Positions 39,194 through 47,631 of a DNA stretch of 64,000 bases are shown here, one piece after another. The stretch lies in contig NZ_CP061288.1 in assembly GCF_018687355.1 (NCBI RefSeq), positions 496,001 through 560,000 of the forward strand, read 5' to 3'. Within the stretch, counting starts at the first letter, position 1, and every line of letters starts with the position of its first letter. The notes under the pieces are model-generated. The model was given only the letters and a program-made list of their open reading frames with translations, did no database searches and was not told the origin of the DNA. Made by a program: the position numbers and the translations under genes. Source of the stretch: Polynucleobacter sp. VK25 (GTDB taxonomy: Bacteria > Pseudomonadota > Gammaproteobacteria > Burkholderiales > Burkholderiaceae).

Positions 39194-41284
39194 ATGAGTC
39201 AAAAATTAGTTTGTAACTGCAATGGCACTATGCCTTTGGATGCAAAAGAAATGGGCGTACCCATTCATCAATCTTTATGCAGACAGGAAGTAGGTTCTTT
39301 CTTAAAAGCGCTAGATGGTTCTGATTCATTGGTAATAGCATGCACGCAAGAGGGCGCACTGTTTAGTGAGTTGGCTGATCAAGCTGAAAAGCCTTTAGTT
39401 GCCCCATTGCGTTTTGTAAACATTCGAGAAGTTGCCGGCTGGACGCAAGAGGCTAAAACATCTGGTCCGAAAATTGCTGCATTGTTAGCTTTAGCTGACA
39501 TGCCTGAGGCTGAGCCTGTTCCGGTGGTCAATTATGAAAGCCAAGGAAGGTTACTCATCGTCGGCGCTGGCTCCCAAGCTATTCCTTGGGCTGAAAAACT
39601 CAGCCCCTCCTTAGATGTTTCAGTGCTGTGTACTGAGCCTGGCGATCTACCGCTTACCCGCAGTTATCCAATCTTTACGGGTGTAGTCACTAAGCTAGAC
39701 GGCTATCTAGGGAATTTTTCAGTCGACTGGGATCTGCAAAATCCGATTGACCCAGAGATGTGCACTCGCTGTGGCGCTTGCGTCGAAGTGTGCCCTGAAG
39801 GCGCAATTGACCTTTCATTTCAGATTGATTTAAGCAAATGTAAATCCCATCGTGATTGCGTAACAGCTTGTGCTGGTATTGGCGCTATTTCTTTTGATCG
39901 CAAAGAGCGCGAGCGTAATTCTGAATTTGATCTCATTTTGGATTTGAGGGTAGATCCCAAAATGCGTATGAGCCAAACACCGAAAGGCTATTTCGCTCCT
40001 GGTACAGATCCCTTGGAGCAAGCGCTGGCAGTAAATCAATTATCAGAGATGGTAGGGGAGTTTGAGAAGCCTAAATATTTTGTCTATAACGAAAAAATTT
40101 GTGCGCATGGTCGTAATGGCAAAGTAGGTTGCAATGCTTGTATTGATGTTTGCTCAACTGGCGCCATTGGTTCAATCTTTAAAAATGGCCAAGGCACTGT
40201 AGAGGTCAATCCAAATCTTTGTATGGGTTGTGGAGCCTGTGCCACCACTTGCCCATCCGGTGCAATGCGCTACAACTACCCAAGCGTTGCTCATCAGGGC
40301 AAAGAGCTGAAAACGGTCGCGAGTGTCTTTACTGCCGAAGCGCAAAAGATTAATAAAGCAATGGCCCCAAGCTTGCTTTTGCACACTTTAAAAGCTGGCA
40401 CACAAATGATTGATGGTCTAGGCAGATCTTCACACATCATGCCAAAGCGCTTTGAAGGTCTTCCTTCGTTTGTCATACCTTATGGCATTGAACATATTGC
40501 CTCAACGGGCTTGGACTTATGGCTTGGTGCTTTGACATATGGCTTTGCTGAGGTGACCTTGTTATTAAGCGGTGATGAAGATCCTGCATATCGTGCTGCG
40601 CTTGAGGAGCAAGTAGATTTAGCCAATAGCATTCTGAAGGCATATGGCTTTGATGAGCGCGTTCACCTGATCTTGGCGAATTCCGTTGAAGATCTATCAA
40701 TAGTTTCCAAGGCAATGGGCGTATTGCGTCAGCGTGGTTCACTTACCCCTATTTGCACGCCTGCAAGCATTGGTTTGTCGAATCAAAAACGCGAAACATT
40801 AGAGGCAGCTCTAGAGCATTTGCAAAAACAAGCTAAGACCCCGTTGCCTGAAGCTGGAGCCGTACTTCCAAAGTCTTCCTTATTGGGCGGTCTGACAATG
40901 AACAAAGATGCTTGTACCTTGTGCATGTCTTGTGTCAGTGGCTGCCCTGAGGGCGCGCTTTTAGACAACCCCGATGAGCCCATCCTTTCGTTTATTGAAA
41001 AGCAGTGCGTTCAATGCGGTATCTGCGTTCAAACCTGCCCAGAGAAGGCTTTGACTCTTGCCCCACGTTTGCAAACAGTTGAGCAGCGCAAGCAGCGGAC
41101 CACCCTAAATGAAACCCAGGCTTTCCATTGCATTAGTTGTGGCAAGCCTTTTGGAACACTCAAGATGGTTGATCTCATGCTCACTAAGCTAGGCGCTCAC
41201 GGTGCCTTTGCAGGTGCAGCAATGGATCGATTGAAGATGTGTGGTGATTGTCGAGTTGTGGATATGGTGAAAAAAGAAACATGA
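39194..41284 (+). CDS. Large polyferredoxin of the formate dehydrogenase cluster
   Basis: 696 residues with many Cys. The N-terminus has a CNCN motif (Cys7, Cys9), and a nucleotide-binding-like stretch LLIVGAGSQAIPWAEKL follows near residue 117. Ferredoxin-type clusters begin at Cys190 (CTRCGACVEVCPEG), Cys343 (CMGCGACATTCPSG), Cys574 (CTLCMSCVSGCPEG) and Cys605 (CVQCGICVQTCPEK), with additional irregular Cys groups near 215 and 305. The C-terminus holds two more CxxC pairs (Cys646 and Cys683) like a zinc or cluster site. It could carry electrons or serve Fe-S/Mo assembly. It overlaps the TorD-like gene by 4 bases. Confidence 0.85.
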   Translation: MSQKLVCNCNGTMPLDAKEMGVPIHQSLCRQEVGSFLKALDGSDSLVIACTQEGALFSELADQAEKPLVAPLRFVNIREVAGWTQEAKTSGPKIAALLALADMPEAEPVPVVNYESQGRLLIVGAGSQAIPWAEKLSPSLDVSVLCTEPGDLPLTRSYPIFTGVVTKLDGYLGNFSVDWDLQNPIDPEMCTRCGACVEVCPEGAIDLSFQIDLSKCKSHRDCVTACAGIGAISFDRKERERNSEFDLILDLRVDPKMRMSQTPKGYFAPGTDPLEQALAVNQLSEMVGEFEKPKYFVYNEKICAHGRNGKVGCNACIDVCSTGAIGSIFKNGQGTVEVNPNLCMGCGACATTCPSGAMRYNYPSVAHQGKELKTVASVFTAEAQKINKAMAPSLLLHTLKAGTQMIDGLGRSSHIMPKRFEGLPSFVIPYGIEHIASTGLDLWLGALTYGFAEVTLLLSGDEDPAYRAALEEQVDLANSILKAYGFDERVHLILANSVEDLSIVSKAMGVLRQRGSLTPICTPASIGLSNQKRETLEAALEHLQKQAKTPLPEAGAVLPKSSLLGGLTMNKDACTLCMSCVSGCPEGALLDNPDEPILSFIEKQCVQCGICVQTCPEKALTLAPRLQTVEQRKQRTTLNETQAFHCISCGKPFGTLKMVDLMLTKLGAHGAFAGAAMDRLKMCGDCRVVDMVKKET

Positions 41285-41919
41285 GTGAAATAGAAAAAGA
41301 GAATTTATCTGCAGAAGTAGGGGATGTTGGCTTACCAGAGGATCTAGCGCGCGCAGATTTGTATGGCTTGATCGCTCGTTTTTTTCAGATGCCTCCTGAT
41401 CAAGGGCTTTTAGATCAAATTGCGGCGACCGCAGATCAATACGATGCCACTGATGACGCGCCATTAGCTAAAGTCTGGATGGACGTAGTTGAGGTTGCTA
41501 AAAATAACCCCGCCAAGGCCTGGCACGATGAGTTTGATTTAAATTTCATTAGCGTTGGCAAGCCTAATGTTGTTCTCAATGGTTCCTTTTATATGGCCGG
41601 CCATTTAAATGAGAAGCCTTTGGTCAATATTCGTAAAGCTTTGGCTGAGTTTGGACTTGAGGCTGCACAAGAGATAACCGAAACCGAGGATCATATTTCC
41701 GCTCTTTCTGAGGTAATGCGCTATCTGATTGCGGGTGACGATGTCGAGATATCAAACCTTACAAATCAAAGGGTTTTTTTTAACCAACACATTCGACCCT
41801 GGTATGACGAGTTGTGCGATGCAATAGAAGGCATTCCGGAGATGCATCTTTACCACCCAATCGCCTCGCTAACCCGAGAATTCCTAGCGATTGAGGGTCA
41901 AGGTTTTGACATGATTTAA
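41281..41919 (+). CDS. TorD-family molybdoenzyme chaperone
   Basis: 212 residues from the ATG at 41281 (ATGA overlap with the polyferredoxin stop). It is all-helical, with the features of TorD/DmsD/NarJ chaperones: an N-terminal LARADLYGLIARFFQMPPDQGLLDQI helix pair and the loop region around ETEDHISALSEVMRYLI near residue 140. These proteins bind the Tat leader of a molybdopterin enzyme and hold it until the cofactor is in. The neighbouring FdhA, which carries a twin-arginine leader, is the obvious client. Confidence 0.88.
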   Translation: MSEIEKENLSAEVGDVGLPEDLARADLYGLIARFFQMPPDQGLLDQIAATADQYDATDDAPLAKVWMDVVEVAKNNPAKAWHDEFDLNFISVGKPNVVLNGSFYMAGHLNEKPLVNIRKALAEFGLEAAQEITETEDHISALSEVMRYLIAGDDVEISNLTNQRVFFNQHIRPWYDELCDAIEGIPEMHLYHPIASLTREFLAIEGQGFDMI

Positions 41920-41950
41920 TGCTGCAGTGCAACAGAGGGTAAGCCTTAGA

Positions 41951-41983
41951 TGCATTTTGTTACAACGATATGTCAAAAATGCA
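41951..41983. promoter_or_regulatory. Imperfect inverted repeat ahead of the formate dehydrogenase structural genes
   Basis: TGCATTTTG (41951-41959) and CAAAAATGCA (41974-41983) form an inverted repeat with one bulged base and a 14-base spacer. It lies in the 115-base gap between the chaperone gene and the mini Tat protein gene, the largest gap inside the cluster, so it could be an operator or a processing hairpin. No clear promoter is visible with it. Confidence 0.3.
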
Positions 41984-42034
41984 ATAAACAATTAAACTTG
42001 ACGGGAATCAAGAATAACAACATAGGAGCATGCC

Positions 42035-42256
42035 ATGAGCACCAAAACTACAGTTGCTTTAAGCGAGGAAAACAAGCCATCGCGCCGTAAGTTCTTTATT
42101 GGTGCAGGTGCCGCCGTTGGTGCTGTCGCTGTAGCTAGCCAAACCCCAGTAGGTAAGGCTGTTATCCAGGAAGTGACTGGCACCAAAGCAGTGAAAGATG
42201 TTGGTCAAACTATGACCGCTCACATGCGCAAGTATTACGAAACGACTTTGATTTAA
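42035..42256 (+). CDS. Mini twin-arginine protein of the formate dehydrogenase region
   Basis: 73 residues. It consists mainly of a Tat leader: SRRKFFIG with a following hydrophobic stretch (GAGAAVGAVAVA), then about 35 residues ending HMRKYYETTLI. Small Tat-leader proteins of this kind are found just before FdhA in many formate dehydrogenase operons. A role as a small subunit or escort is possible; nothing is established. AGGAGC precedes the start. Confidence 0.88.
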   Translation: MSTKTTVALSEENKPSRRKFFIGAGAAVGAVAVASQTPVGKAVIQEVTGTKAVKDVGQTMTAHMRKYYETTLI

Positions 42257-42314
42257 TTTTGCTTTTGTTTTAACTGTTATCCAATAAATAAAAAAACTTT
42301 CTCAGGGACAACAT

Positions 42315-45293
42315 ATGAGTCTGACTCGTAAATCCAATACCCCACAAAGCAGTCGTTCAACATCACGCCTCATTGGCAGCTTGTCACGTGGCTTAAAAGC
42401 TGCTGTACCAACGATGGATCGCCGCTCATTCCTCAAGCGTTCAGGAGTAGGAGTAGGGGCCGGTATCGCCGCTAGTCAATTGAGCTTTGTGCAAAAGGCA
42501 TCAGCCGAGCAAAGCAAGGCCATGCTTGATGGCAAAGGCAAGATTGAAGTCAAGAGATCAATCTGTACACACTGTTCAGTAGGCTGTGCGGTTGATGCCA
42601 CGGTTGAGAATGGCGTTTGGGTTCGTCAGGATGCTGTGTTTGATTCCCCAATTAATATGGGTGCTCACTGTGCTAAAGGCGCTGCCTTGCGTGAGCACGG
42701 TCACGGTGACTATCGTTTGCGTTACCCAATGAAGTTGGTTGATGGAAAGTACCAGCGCATTTCTTGGGACCAGGCCTTAACTGAAATTACTGCACAGATG
42801 AAGGGTATTCGTGAGAAGTATTCTCCGGATGCGATGTTCTTCATTGGCTCCTCTAAGCACAACAACGAACAGGCCTACTTACTCCGTAAGTGGGTCTCTT
42901 TCTTTGGTACAAACAATACAGACCATCAGGCTCGTATTTGTCACTCCACAACAGTTGCCGGTGTTGCTAACACCTGGGGCTATGGTGCGATGACCAATAG
43001 CTATAACGACATGATGAACTCTAAAGCGGCTTTGTACATTGGTTCAAATGCTGCTGAGGCTCACCCTGTTTCAATGTTGATGCTTTTGCACGCAAAAGAA
43101 AATGGTTGCAAGGTGATCGTTGTTGATCCACGATACACCCGCACTGCTGCTAAGTCAGATCAATACATCCGCATTCGCTCTGGCACCGACATTCCGTTCT
43201 TATTCGGCTTGCTGTATCACATCTTTAAAAATGGTTGGGAAGACAAGAAGTACATCAACGACCGCGTCTATGGCATGGAAGAGATCCGCAAAGAAGTGAT
43301 GGAAAAGTGGACTCCTGCTGCAGTTGAAGAGGCTTGTGGTGTTCCTGAAGCGCAGGTTTATCAAGCTGCTAAAACCATGGCAATGAATCGCCCAAGTACG
43401 GTTGTTTGGTGTATGGGTCAAACCCAGCACACCATTGGTAATGCGATGGTTCGTGCCTCATGTATTTTGCAGTTGGCATTAGGTAACGTAGGTAAGTCTG
43501 GTGGCGGTACTAATATTTTCCGTGGTCACGACAACGTTCAAGGTGCAACTGACGTAGGTCCTAACCCAGACTCATTGCCTGGTTACTATGGCTTGGCTGC
43601 TGGTTCATGGAAACACTTCTCAGCTGTTTGGGGTGTTGACTACGAATGGATTAAGGGTCGTTATGCGCCCGACATGATGGAGAAGTCTGGTACGACTGTT
43701 TCTCGTTGGGTAGATGCTGTTCTCGAGAAGAATGACATGATCGATCAGCAAACAAACGTCAAAGGTTTGTTCTTCTGGGGTCATGCGCCTAACTCACAAA
43801 CTCGCGGCCTTGACATGAAGCGTGCGATGGATAAGTTGGATCTTTTAGTTGTTGTTGATCCATACCCAAGTGCTACTGCTGCAATGGCTGCAATGCCTGC
43901 TGCAGAAGGTCAGGTAGTTAACAAGAATCGTAATGTTTACTTGTTGCCTGCTGCAACGCAGTTTGAGACCTGCGGTTCTGCTACAGCATCAAACCGCTCA
44001 TTGCAGTGGCGTGAGAAAGTAATTGATCCATTGTTTGAATCTGTTCCTGACCACGTGATCATGCAAGCTTTTGCTGATCGTCTAGGTTTCGGTGAAGAGC
44101 TTTCCAAGAACTACAAGATGCTCAGCTCTAAATTTGCTGGTAAGCAATGGAAAGAGCCGCAAATTGAAGACATCTTGCGCGAGATCAATCGCTCATGCTG
44201 GACTATTGGTTACACAGGTCAAACACCAGAGCGTCTCAAAGCGCACATGAGAATGGTTGCCACATTTGATCCGAAGACTCTGAAGTCTCGTGGTGGTGTT
44301 GACCCAGTAACTGGATACGACACAACTGGCGACTACTACGGATTGCCTTGGCCTTGCTACGGTACAGCAGCAATCAAGCATCCGGGCTCACCAAATCTTT
44401 ATGACACCAGCAAGAGCGTCATGGAAGGCGGTGGTAACTTCCGCGCCAACTTCGGTGTTGAGCGCGAAGGTAAGAGCTTGTTGGCGGAAGACGGTTCCTA
44501 CTCTAAGGGTTCAGCGATCACCACTGGTTACCCAGAGTTCGATCACGTATTAGTGAAGAAATTAGGTTGGTGGGATCAGTTAACCGACGACGAGAAAAAA
44601 CTCGCTGAAGGCAAGAACTGGAAGACTGACTTATCCGGCGGTATTCAGCGCGTGGTCATGAAGAACGGCTGTCATCCATTTGGTAATGCGAAAGCACGTG
44701 CCGTAGTTTGGAACTTCCCGGATGCAATTCCAACCCACCGTGAAGCGCTTTACAGTACAAATGCGCCAATGATGCGTAAGTACCCAACATCTGCTGATAA
44801 GAAGAACTTCTGGCGCTTGCCAACTCTCTATAAGACTGTTCAAGATCAAAACTTGAATCAGAAGTTATATGAAAAGTTCCCAATCATTCTGACCTCTGGT
44901 CGTTTGGTTGAGTACGAGGGTGGTGGAGATGAGACTCGCTCCAATCCATGGCTGGCAGAACTCCAACAAGAAAACTTTGTAGAGATCAATCCAAAAGCTG
45001 CAGCAGATCGTGGCATTAAGAACTGGGATTATGTTTGGGTGAAGTCGCCAACGGGCGCCAAGATCAAAGTACGCGCAATGGTTACTGAGCGCGTTGATCA
45101 AGGAACCGCCTTTGTGCCATTCCACTTTGCTGGTTGGTGGCAGGGCGAAAACATTCGCAAATACTACCCAGAGGGTGCGGCTCCTGTAGTTCAGGGTGAA
45201 GCGGTCAACACTGCAACAACGTATGGTTACGACCAAGTCACGATGATGCAAGAGACTAAAACCACTATGTGTCAAATCGAAAAATTTGCCTAA
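42315..45293 (+). CDS. fdhA: Formate dehydrogenase catalytic (alpha) subunit, Cys type
   Basis: 992 residues. A twin-arginine leader (DRRSFLKRS, Arg36-Arg37) lies behind a 34-residue basic extension, so the protein is exported folded to the periplasm. The N-terminal [4Fe-4S] site has Cys84, Cys87, Cys91 and Cys119. The active-site metal ligand is Cys209 in ARICHST where other enzymes have selenocysteine. The rest is a molybdopterin (MGD2) binding fold, and the C-terminal domain includes ILTSGRLVEYEGGGDETRSNPW and FVPFHFAGWW. Mo or W may be the metal; a tungstate-type transporter is coded close by. It oxidises formate and passes electrons to FdhB. Confidence 0.95.
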   Translation: MSLTRKSNTPQSSRSTSRLIGSLSRGLKAAVPTMDRRSFLKRSGVGVGAGIAASQLSFVQKASAEQSKAMLDGKGKIEVKRSICTHCSVGCAVDATVENGVWVRQDAVFDSPINMGAHCAKGAALREHGHGDYRLRYPMKLVDGKYQRISWDQALTEITAQMKGIREKYSPDAMFFIGSSKHNNEQAYLLRKWVSFFGTNNTDHQARICHSTTVAGVANTWGYGAMTNSYNDMMNSKAALYIGSNAAEAHPVSMLMLLHAKENGCKVIVVDPRYTRTAAKSDQYIRIRSGTDIPFLFGLLYHIFKNGWEDKKYINDRVYGMEEIRKEVMEKWTPAAVEEACGVPEAQVYQAAKTMAMNRPSTVVWCMGQTQHTIGNAMVRASCILQLALGNVGKSGGGTNIFRGHDNVQGATDVGPNPDSLPGYYGLAAGSWKHFSAVWGVDYEWIKGRYAPDMMEKSGTTVSRWVDAVLEKNDMIDQQTNVKGLFFWGHAPNSQTRGLDMKRAMDKLDLLVVVDPYPSATAAMAAMPAAEGQVVNKNRNVYLLPAATQFETCGSATASNRSLQWREKVIDPLFESVPDHVIMQAFADRLGFGEELSKNYKMLSSKFAGKQWKEPQIEDILREINRSCWTIGYTGQTPERLKAHMRMVATFDPKTLKSRGGVDPVTGYDTTGDYYGLPWPCYGTAAIKHPGSPNLYDTSKSVMEGGGNFRANFGVEREGKSLLAEDGSYSKGSAITTGYPEFDHVLVKKLGWWDQLTDDEKKLAEGKNWKTDLSGGIQRVVMKNGCHPFGNAKARAVVWNFPDAIPTHREALYSTNAPMMRKYPTSADKKNFWRLPTLYKTVQDQNLNQKLYEKFPIILTSGRLVEYEGGGDETRSNPWLAELQQENFVEINPKAAADRGIKNWDYVWVKSPTGAKIKVRAMVTERVDQGTAFVPFHFAGWWQGENIRKYYPEGAAPVVQGEAVNTATTYGYDQVTMMQETKTTMCQIEKFA

Positions 45294-45320
45294 GTCAAAA
45301 AATAAAGTCAGGAGAACACA

Positions 45321-45977
45321 ATGGCAAGAATGAAATTTATTTGCGACACAGAGCGATGCATTGAATGCAACGGTTGTGTCACGGCCTGTAAAAATGATAA
45401 CGAAGTGCCTTGGGGTGTTAATCGCCGCCGCGTTGTTACGGTAAACGATGGCATCATCGGTCAAGAGAAGTCAGTATCAGTTGCTTGTATGCACTGTAGC
45501 GACGCTCCTTGTATGGCAGTATGTCCAGTAGATTGTTTCTACCGTACAGATGAGGGTGTTGTGTTGCACGATAAAGATATCTGTATCGGTTGCGGCTACT
45601 GCTCTTTTGCTTGCCCATTTGGCGCACCACAGTTCCTAAGCAAGGGCGCCTTTGGCTCCCGTAGCAAAATGGATAAGTGCACATTCTGTAGTGGCGGCCC
45701 TGAAGAAAATGGCAGCGTTGCAGAGTTCGAGAAATATGGCCGTAATCGCTTGGCAGAAGGCAAGTTGCCACTCTGTGCTGAAATGTGCTCAACCAAAGCA
45801 TTGATCGGCGGTGATAGCGATATTATTTCTGGCATCTTTAATAATCGTGTTGCGACACGTGAGAAGAACGGTAAGTACCCAGGATCCAAGGCTTTTGGTT
45901 GGAATACAGCCTACGGCGGACCTGATGCACCTGCGCCTACACCGACACCTGCTGCAAAAATTCCAGGAGCTAAATAA
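45321..45977 (+). CDS. fdhB: Formate dehydrogenase iron-sulfur (beta) subunit
   Basis: 218 residues. It contains four Cys groups typical of four [4Fe-4S] clusters: CIECNGCVTAC, CMHCSDAPCMAVCPVDC, CIGCGYCSFACPFG, and CTFCSGG with later CAEMC. Unlike E. coli FdnH there is no C-terminal membrane helix; the chain ends in a Pro/Ala-rich tail. It must therefore dock on the FdhC cytochrome by protein contacts. It is 27 bases after fdhA and abuts the small lipoprotein gene. Confidence 0.95.
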   Translation: MARMKFICDTERCIECNGCVTACKNDNEVPWGVNRRRVVTVNDGIIGQEKSVSVACMHCSDAPCMAVCPVDCFYRTDEGVVLHDKDICIGCGYCSFACPFGAPQFLSKGAFGSRSKMDKCTFCSGGPEENGSVAEFEKYGRNRLAEGKLPLCAEMCSTKALIGGDSDIISGIFNNRVATREKNGKYPGSKAFGWNTAYGGPDAPAPTPTPAAKIPGAK

Positions 45978-46213
45978 TGAAAGTGAATTTCAAAACTCTT
46001 GGCTTATGTTTTGCAGCAGCAACATTGTTGGCTGCTTGCTCTGAGCCACCGGAAATTGCTGCTAAGGCTGCAAAGCGTCCAGACGTAGCTCCTTACATGG
46101 GCGCCAATAATGGGTTCGTGACTAAGGGGTGGACGCCAGGCAATCAGGCTAGCTGGACTGAGTCAGTTGATAAGCGGACTCAGGGTCAAAACGAATACAG
46201 TCGCGTTAAGTGA
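45977..46213 (+). CDS. Small lipoprotein inside the formate dehydrogenase operon
   Basis: 78 residues. The signal peptide has lipobox LLAAC (Cys near residue 20). The mature part of 58 residues has NNGFVTKGWTPGNQASW and ends in basic/polar sequence. I do not recognise a domain. Its start overlaps the fdhB stop by one base and it precedes fdhC, so its expression is tied to the enzyme. It may be a membrane-anchored assembly or docking factor. Confidence 0.78.
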   Translation: MKVNFKTLGLCFAAATLLAACSEPPEIAAKAAKRPDVAPYMGANNGFVTKGWTPGNQASWTESVDKRTQGQNEYSRVK

Positions 46214-46260
46214 TCCACTAAATAACAATAAATAAAACGAAAACGTTTAAGGACATGTGT

Positions 46261-47322
46261 ATGAAACGATCATTTTCTAAAGTTCTACGCACTTTGGTGG
46301 TGGCTGCTGGTTTGTCGCTAACTATTGCAAGTGGAATCAGTTTCGCAGAGCGTGCGCCGATGTTGCCTTTGCCATCAGCTAGCGGAGTGGATATTCCGCC
46401 TTCGTCAGTTCCGGCAAATCCAAATGCTTTGGCAAATGGCACTAAAGCACAATCTCAGCCAGCAAACCCTTCTATTTTTACAACAGCTAATAGCGATCCA
46501 TACAACTTTGTCAGCATCCCCGACAAAGAGTCGAGTGTTTTAATTCAGCGTTCCGGTCAAGAATGGCGTTTAATTCGTAACGGCGTGATTACTGTTTACG
46601 GTGGCTGGTTATTAGCCATTGCCTTCTTCGGCATTATTGCGATGTACACAGTGAAGGGTTCAATCAAACTGCACGAACCAATGTCTGGCGTAAAAATCAA
46701 ACGCTTCAGTGCATTTGATCGCTTGGTTCACTGGTTGATGGCGTTCAGCTTTTTAGCATTGGCTTTCACTGGCTTATTGATTCTTTACGGCAAGTATTTT
46801 GCAATGCCGTTAATGGGTGGGGTAGCCTACGGATCATTCTTGAATGTTTGCAAAAACATCCATAACTTTACTGGCCCCTTGTTCACTATTTGTATCGTGA
46901 TCTTCTTCTTGCTCTTTGCGCACAAGAATTTGCCAGGCAAAGGAGATTTACAGTGGTATTTAACCTTTGGTGGAATTTTCAGCGGCAAGCATGTACCGGC
47001 TGGCTTTTTCAATGGCGGTGAAAAGATTTGGTTCTGGTTTGGTATGACATTCTTGGGCTTGGTAATTTCAGCATCAGGATTTGTACTCGACATGATCGTG
47101 CCATTCATGACTATTGAATACACCCGCGGCACCATGCAGATTGCTAACATCATTCACAGTAGTGCTGCGATCTTGATGTCTGCAATGGCAATGGGTCATA
47201 TTTATATCGGTACCATTGGCATGCAAGGCTCAATCGATGGCATGAAGACTGGTTATGTTGATGCTACTTGGGCTAAAGAGCACCATGAGCTCTGGTATGA
47301 CGAACTCAATAAAAGGGGATAA
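46261..47322 (+). CDS. fdhC: Formate dehydrogenase cytochrome b (gamma) subunit
   Basis: 353 residues from the ATG at 46261. An ATG two codons upstream sits too close to the AAGGA ribosome site. The N-terminus is a signal peptide plus a periplasmic region of about 85 residues, then a first membrane helix (VYGGWLLAIAFFGIIAMYTV) and the four-helix cytochrome b core starting at RFSAFDRLVHWLMAFSF. His residues in that helix, in NIHNF, and in NIIHSSAAI/MGHIYIG are likely haem b ligands. It carries electrons from FdhB to quinone. Confidence 0.93.
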   Translation: MKRSFSKVLRTLVVAAGLSLTIASGISFAERAPMLPLPSASGVDIPPSSVPANPNALANGTKAQSQPANPSIFTTANSDPYNFVSIPDKESSVLIQRSGQEWRLIRNGVITVYGGWLLAIAFFGIIAMYTVKGSIKLHEPMSGVKIKRFSAFDRLVHWLMAFSFLALAFTGLLILYGKYFAMPLMGGVAYGSFLNVCKNIHNFTGPLFTICIVIFFLLFAHKNLPGKGDLQWYLTFGGIFSGKHVPAGFFNGGEKIWFWFGMTFLGLVISASGFVLDMIVPFMTIEYTRGTMQIANIIHSSAAILMSAMAMGHIYIGTIGMQGSIDGMKTGYVDATWAKEHHELWYDELNKRG

Positions 47323-47325
47323 GCC

Positions 47326-47631
47326 ATGAAAAAAATCATTGCTTTTACATTCTTTGCATTCGCTGGATCTTCAGCATTCGCAGCATTGCCGCCGTTGACA
47401 CCTGAGCAGGCAGAGGCAGCGGCTCTAACGAAGGCAAAAGCTGCTTACGGCGATCGAGTTGGCGCTTTTCAACTGTGCCAAGCACAAAATCGTGTAGCTG
47501 ATCGCTTTAAGGTAGCTGGCACTCCTGCTCCTGCTGCATGTGTGGCGCCTCCACCATTTGTTCCGCCAGTGGTTGCCGCAGCGGCTGCACCAGCTGCTCC
47601 AGCAGCACCCGCAGCACCAGCGGCGAAGTAA
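47326..47631 (+). CDS. Small exported Ala/Pro-rich protein at the end of the formate dehydrogenase operon
   Basis: 101 residues. The signal peptide (FTFFAFAGSSAFA, cleavage near residue 22) is followed by about 50 residues with two Cys (LCQAQ and ACVAPP) that could form a disulphide, and a Pro/Ala-rich tail made of repeated A-A-P units. Its start is 3 bases after fdhC. No family is recognised; it is probably periplasmic. Confidence 0.72.
   Translation: MKKIIAFTFFAFAGSSAFAALPPLTPEQAEAAALTKAKAAYGDRVGAFQLCQAQNRVADRFKVAGTPAPAACVAPPPFVPPVVAAAAAPAAPAAPAAPAAK
47585..47628 (+). repeat. Short GCA-CCA-GCN repeat coding an Ala-Pro tail
   Basis: Imperfect repeats of the 9-base unit GCACCAGCT/GCTCCAGCA/GCACCCGCA code A-A-P triplets at the C-terminus of the preceding exported protein. 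Codons vary within units, so the repeat is under protein-level selection rather than a recent slippage product. Confidence 0.6.

Noticed and set aside
41998..42003. TTGACG as a -35 box for the mini Tat protein gene
   Set aside because: Only about 10 bases separate it from the nearest AT-rich hexamer, too short for a sigma-70 promoter.
42939..42941. Possible selenocysteine in the formate dehydrogenase alpha subunit
   Set aside because: The active-site codon is TGT (Cys); no in-frame TGA or SECIS-like hairpin is needed.
44865..45464. A 199-codon open frame antisense to the end of fdhA and the start of fdhB
   Set aside because: The opposite strand codes well-conserved FdhA and FdhB with a ribosome site between; the antisense frame has no family character and crosses both genes.
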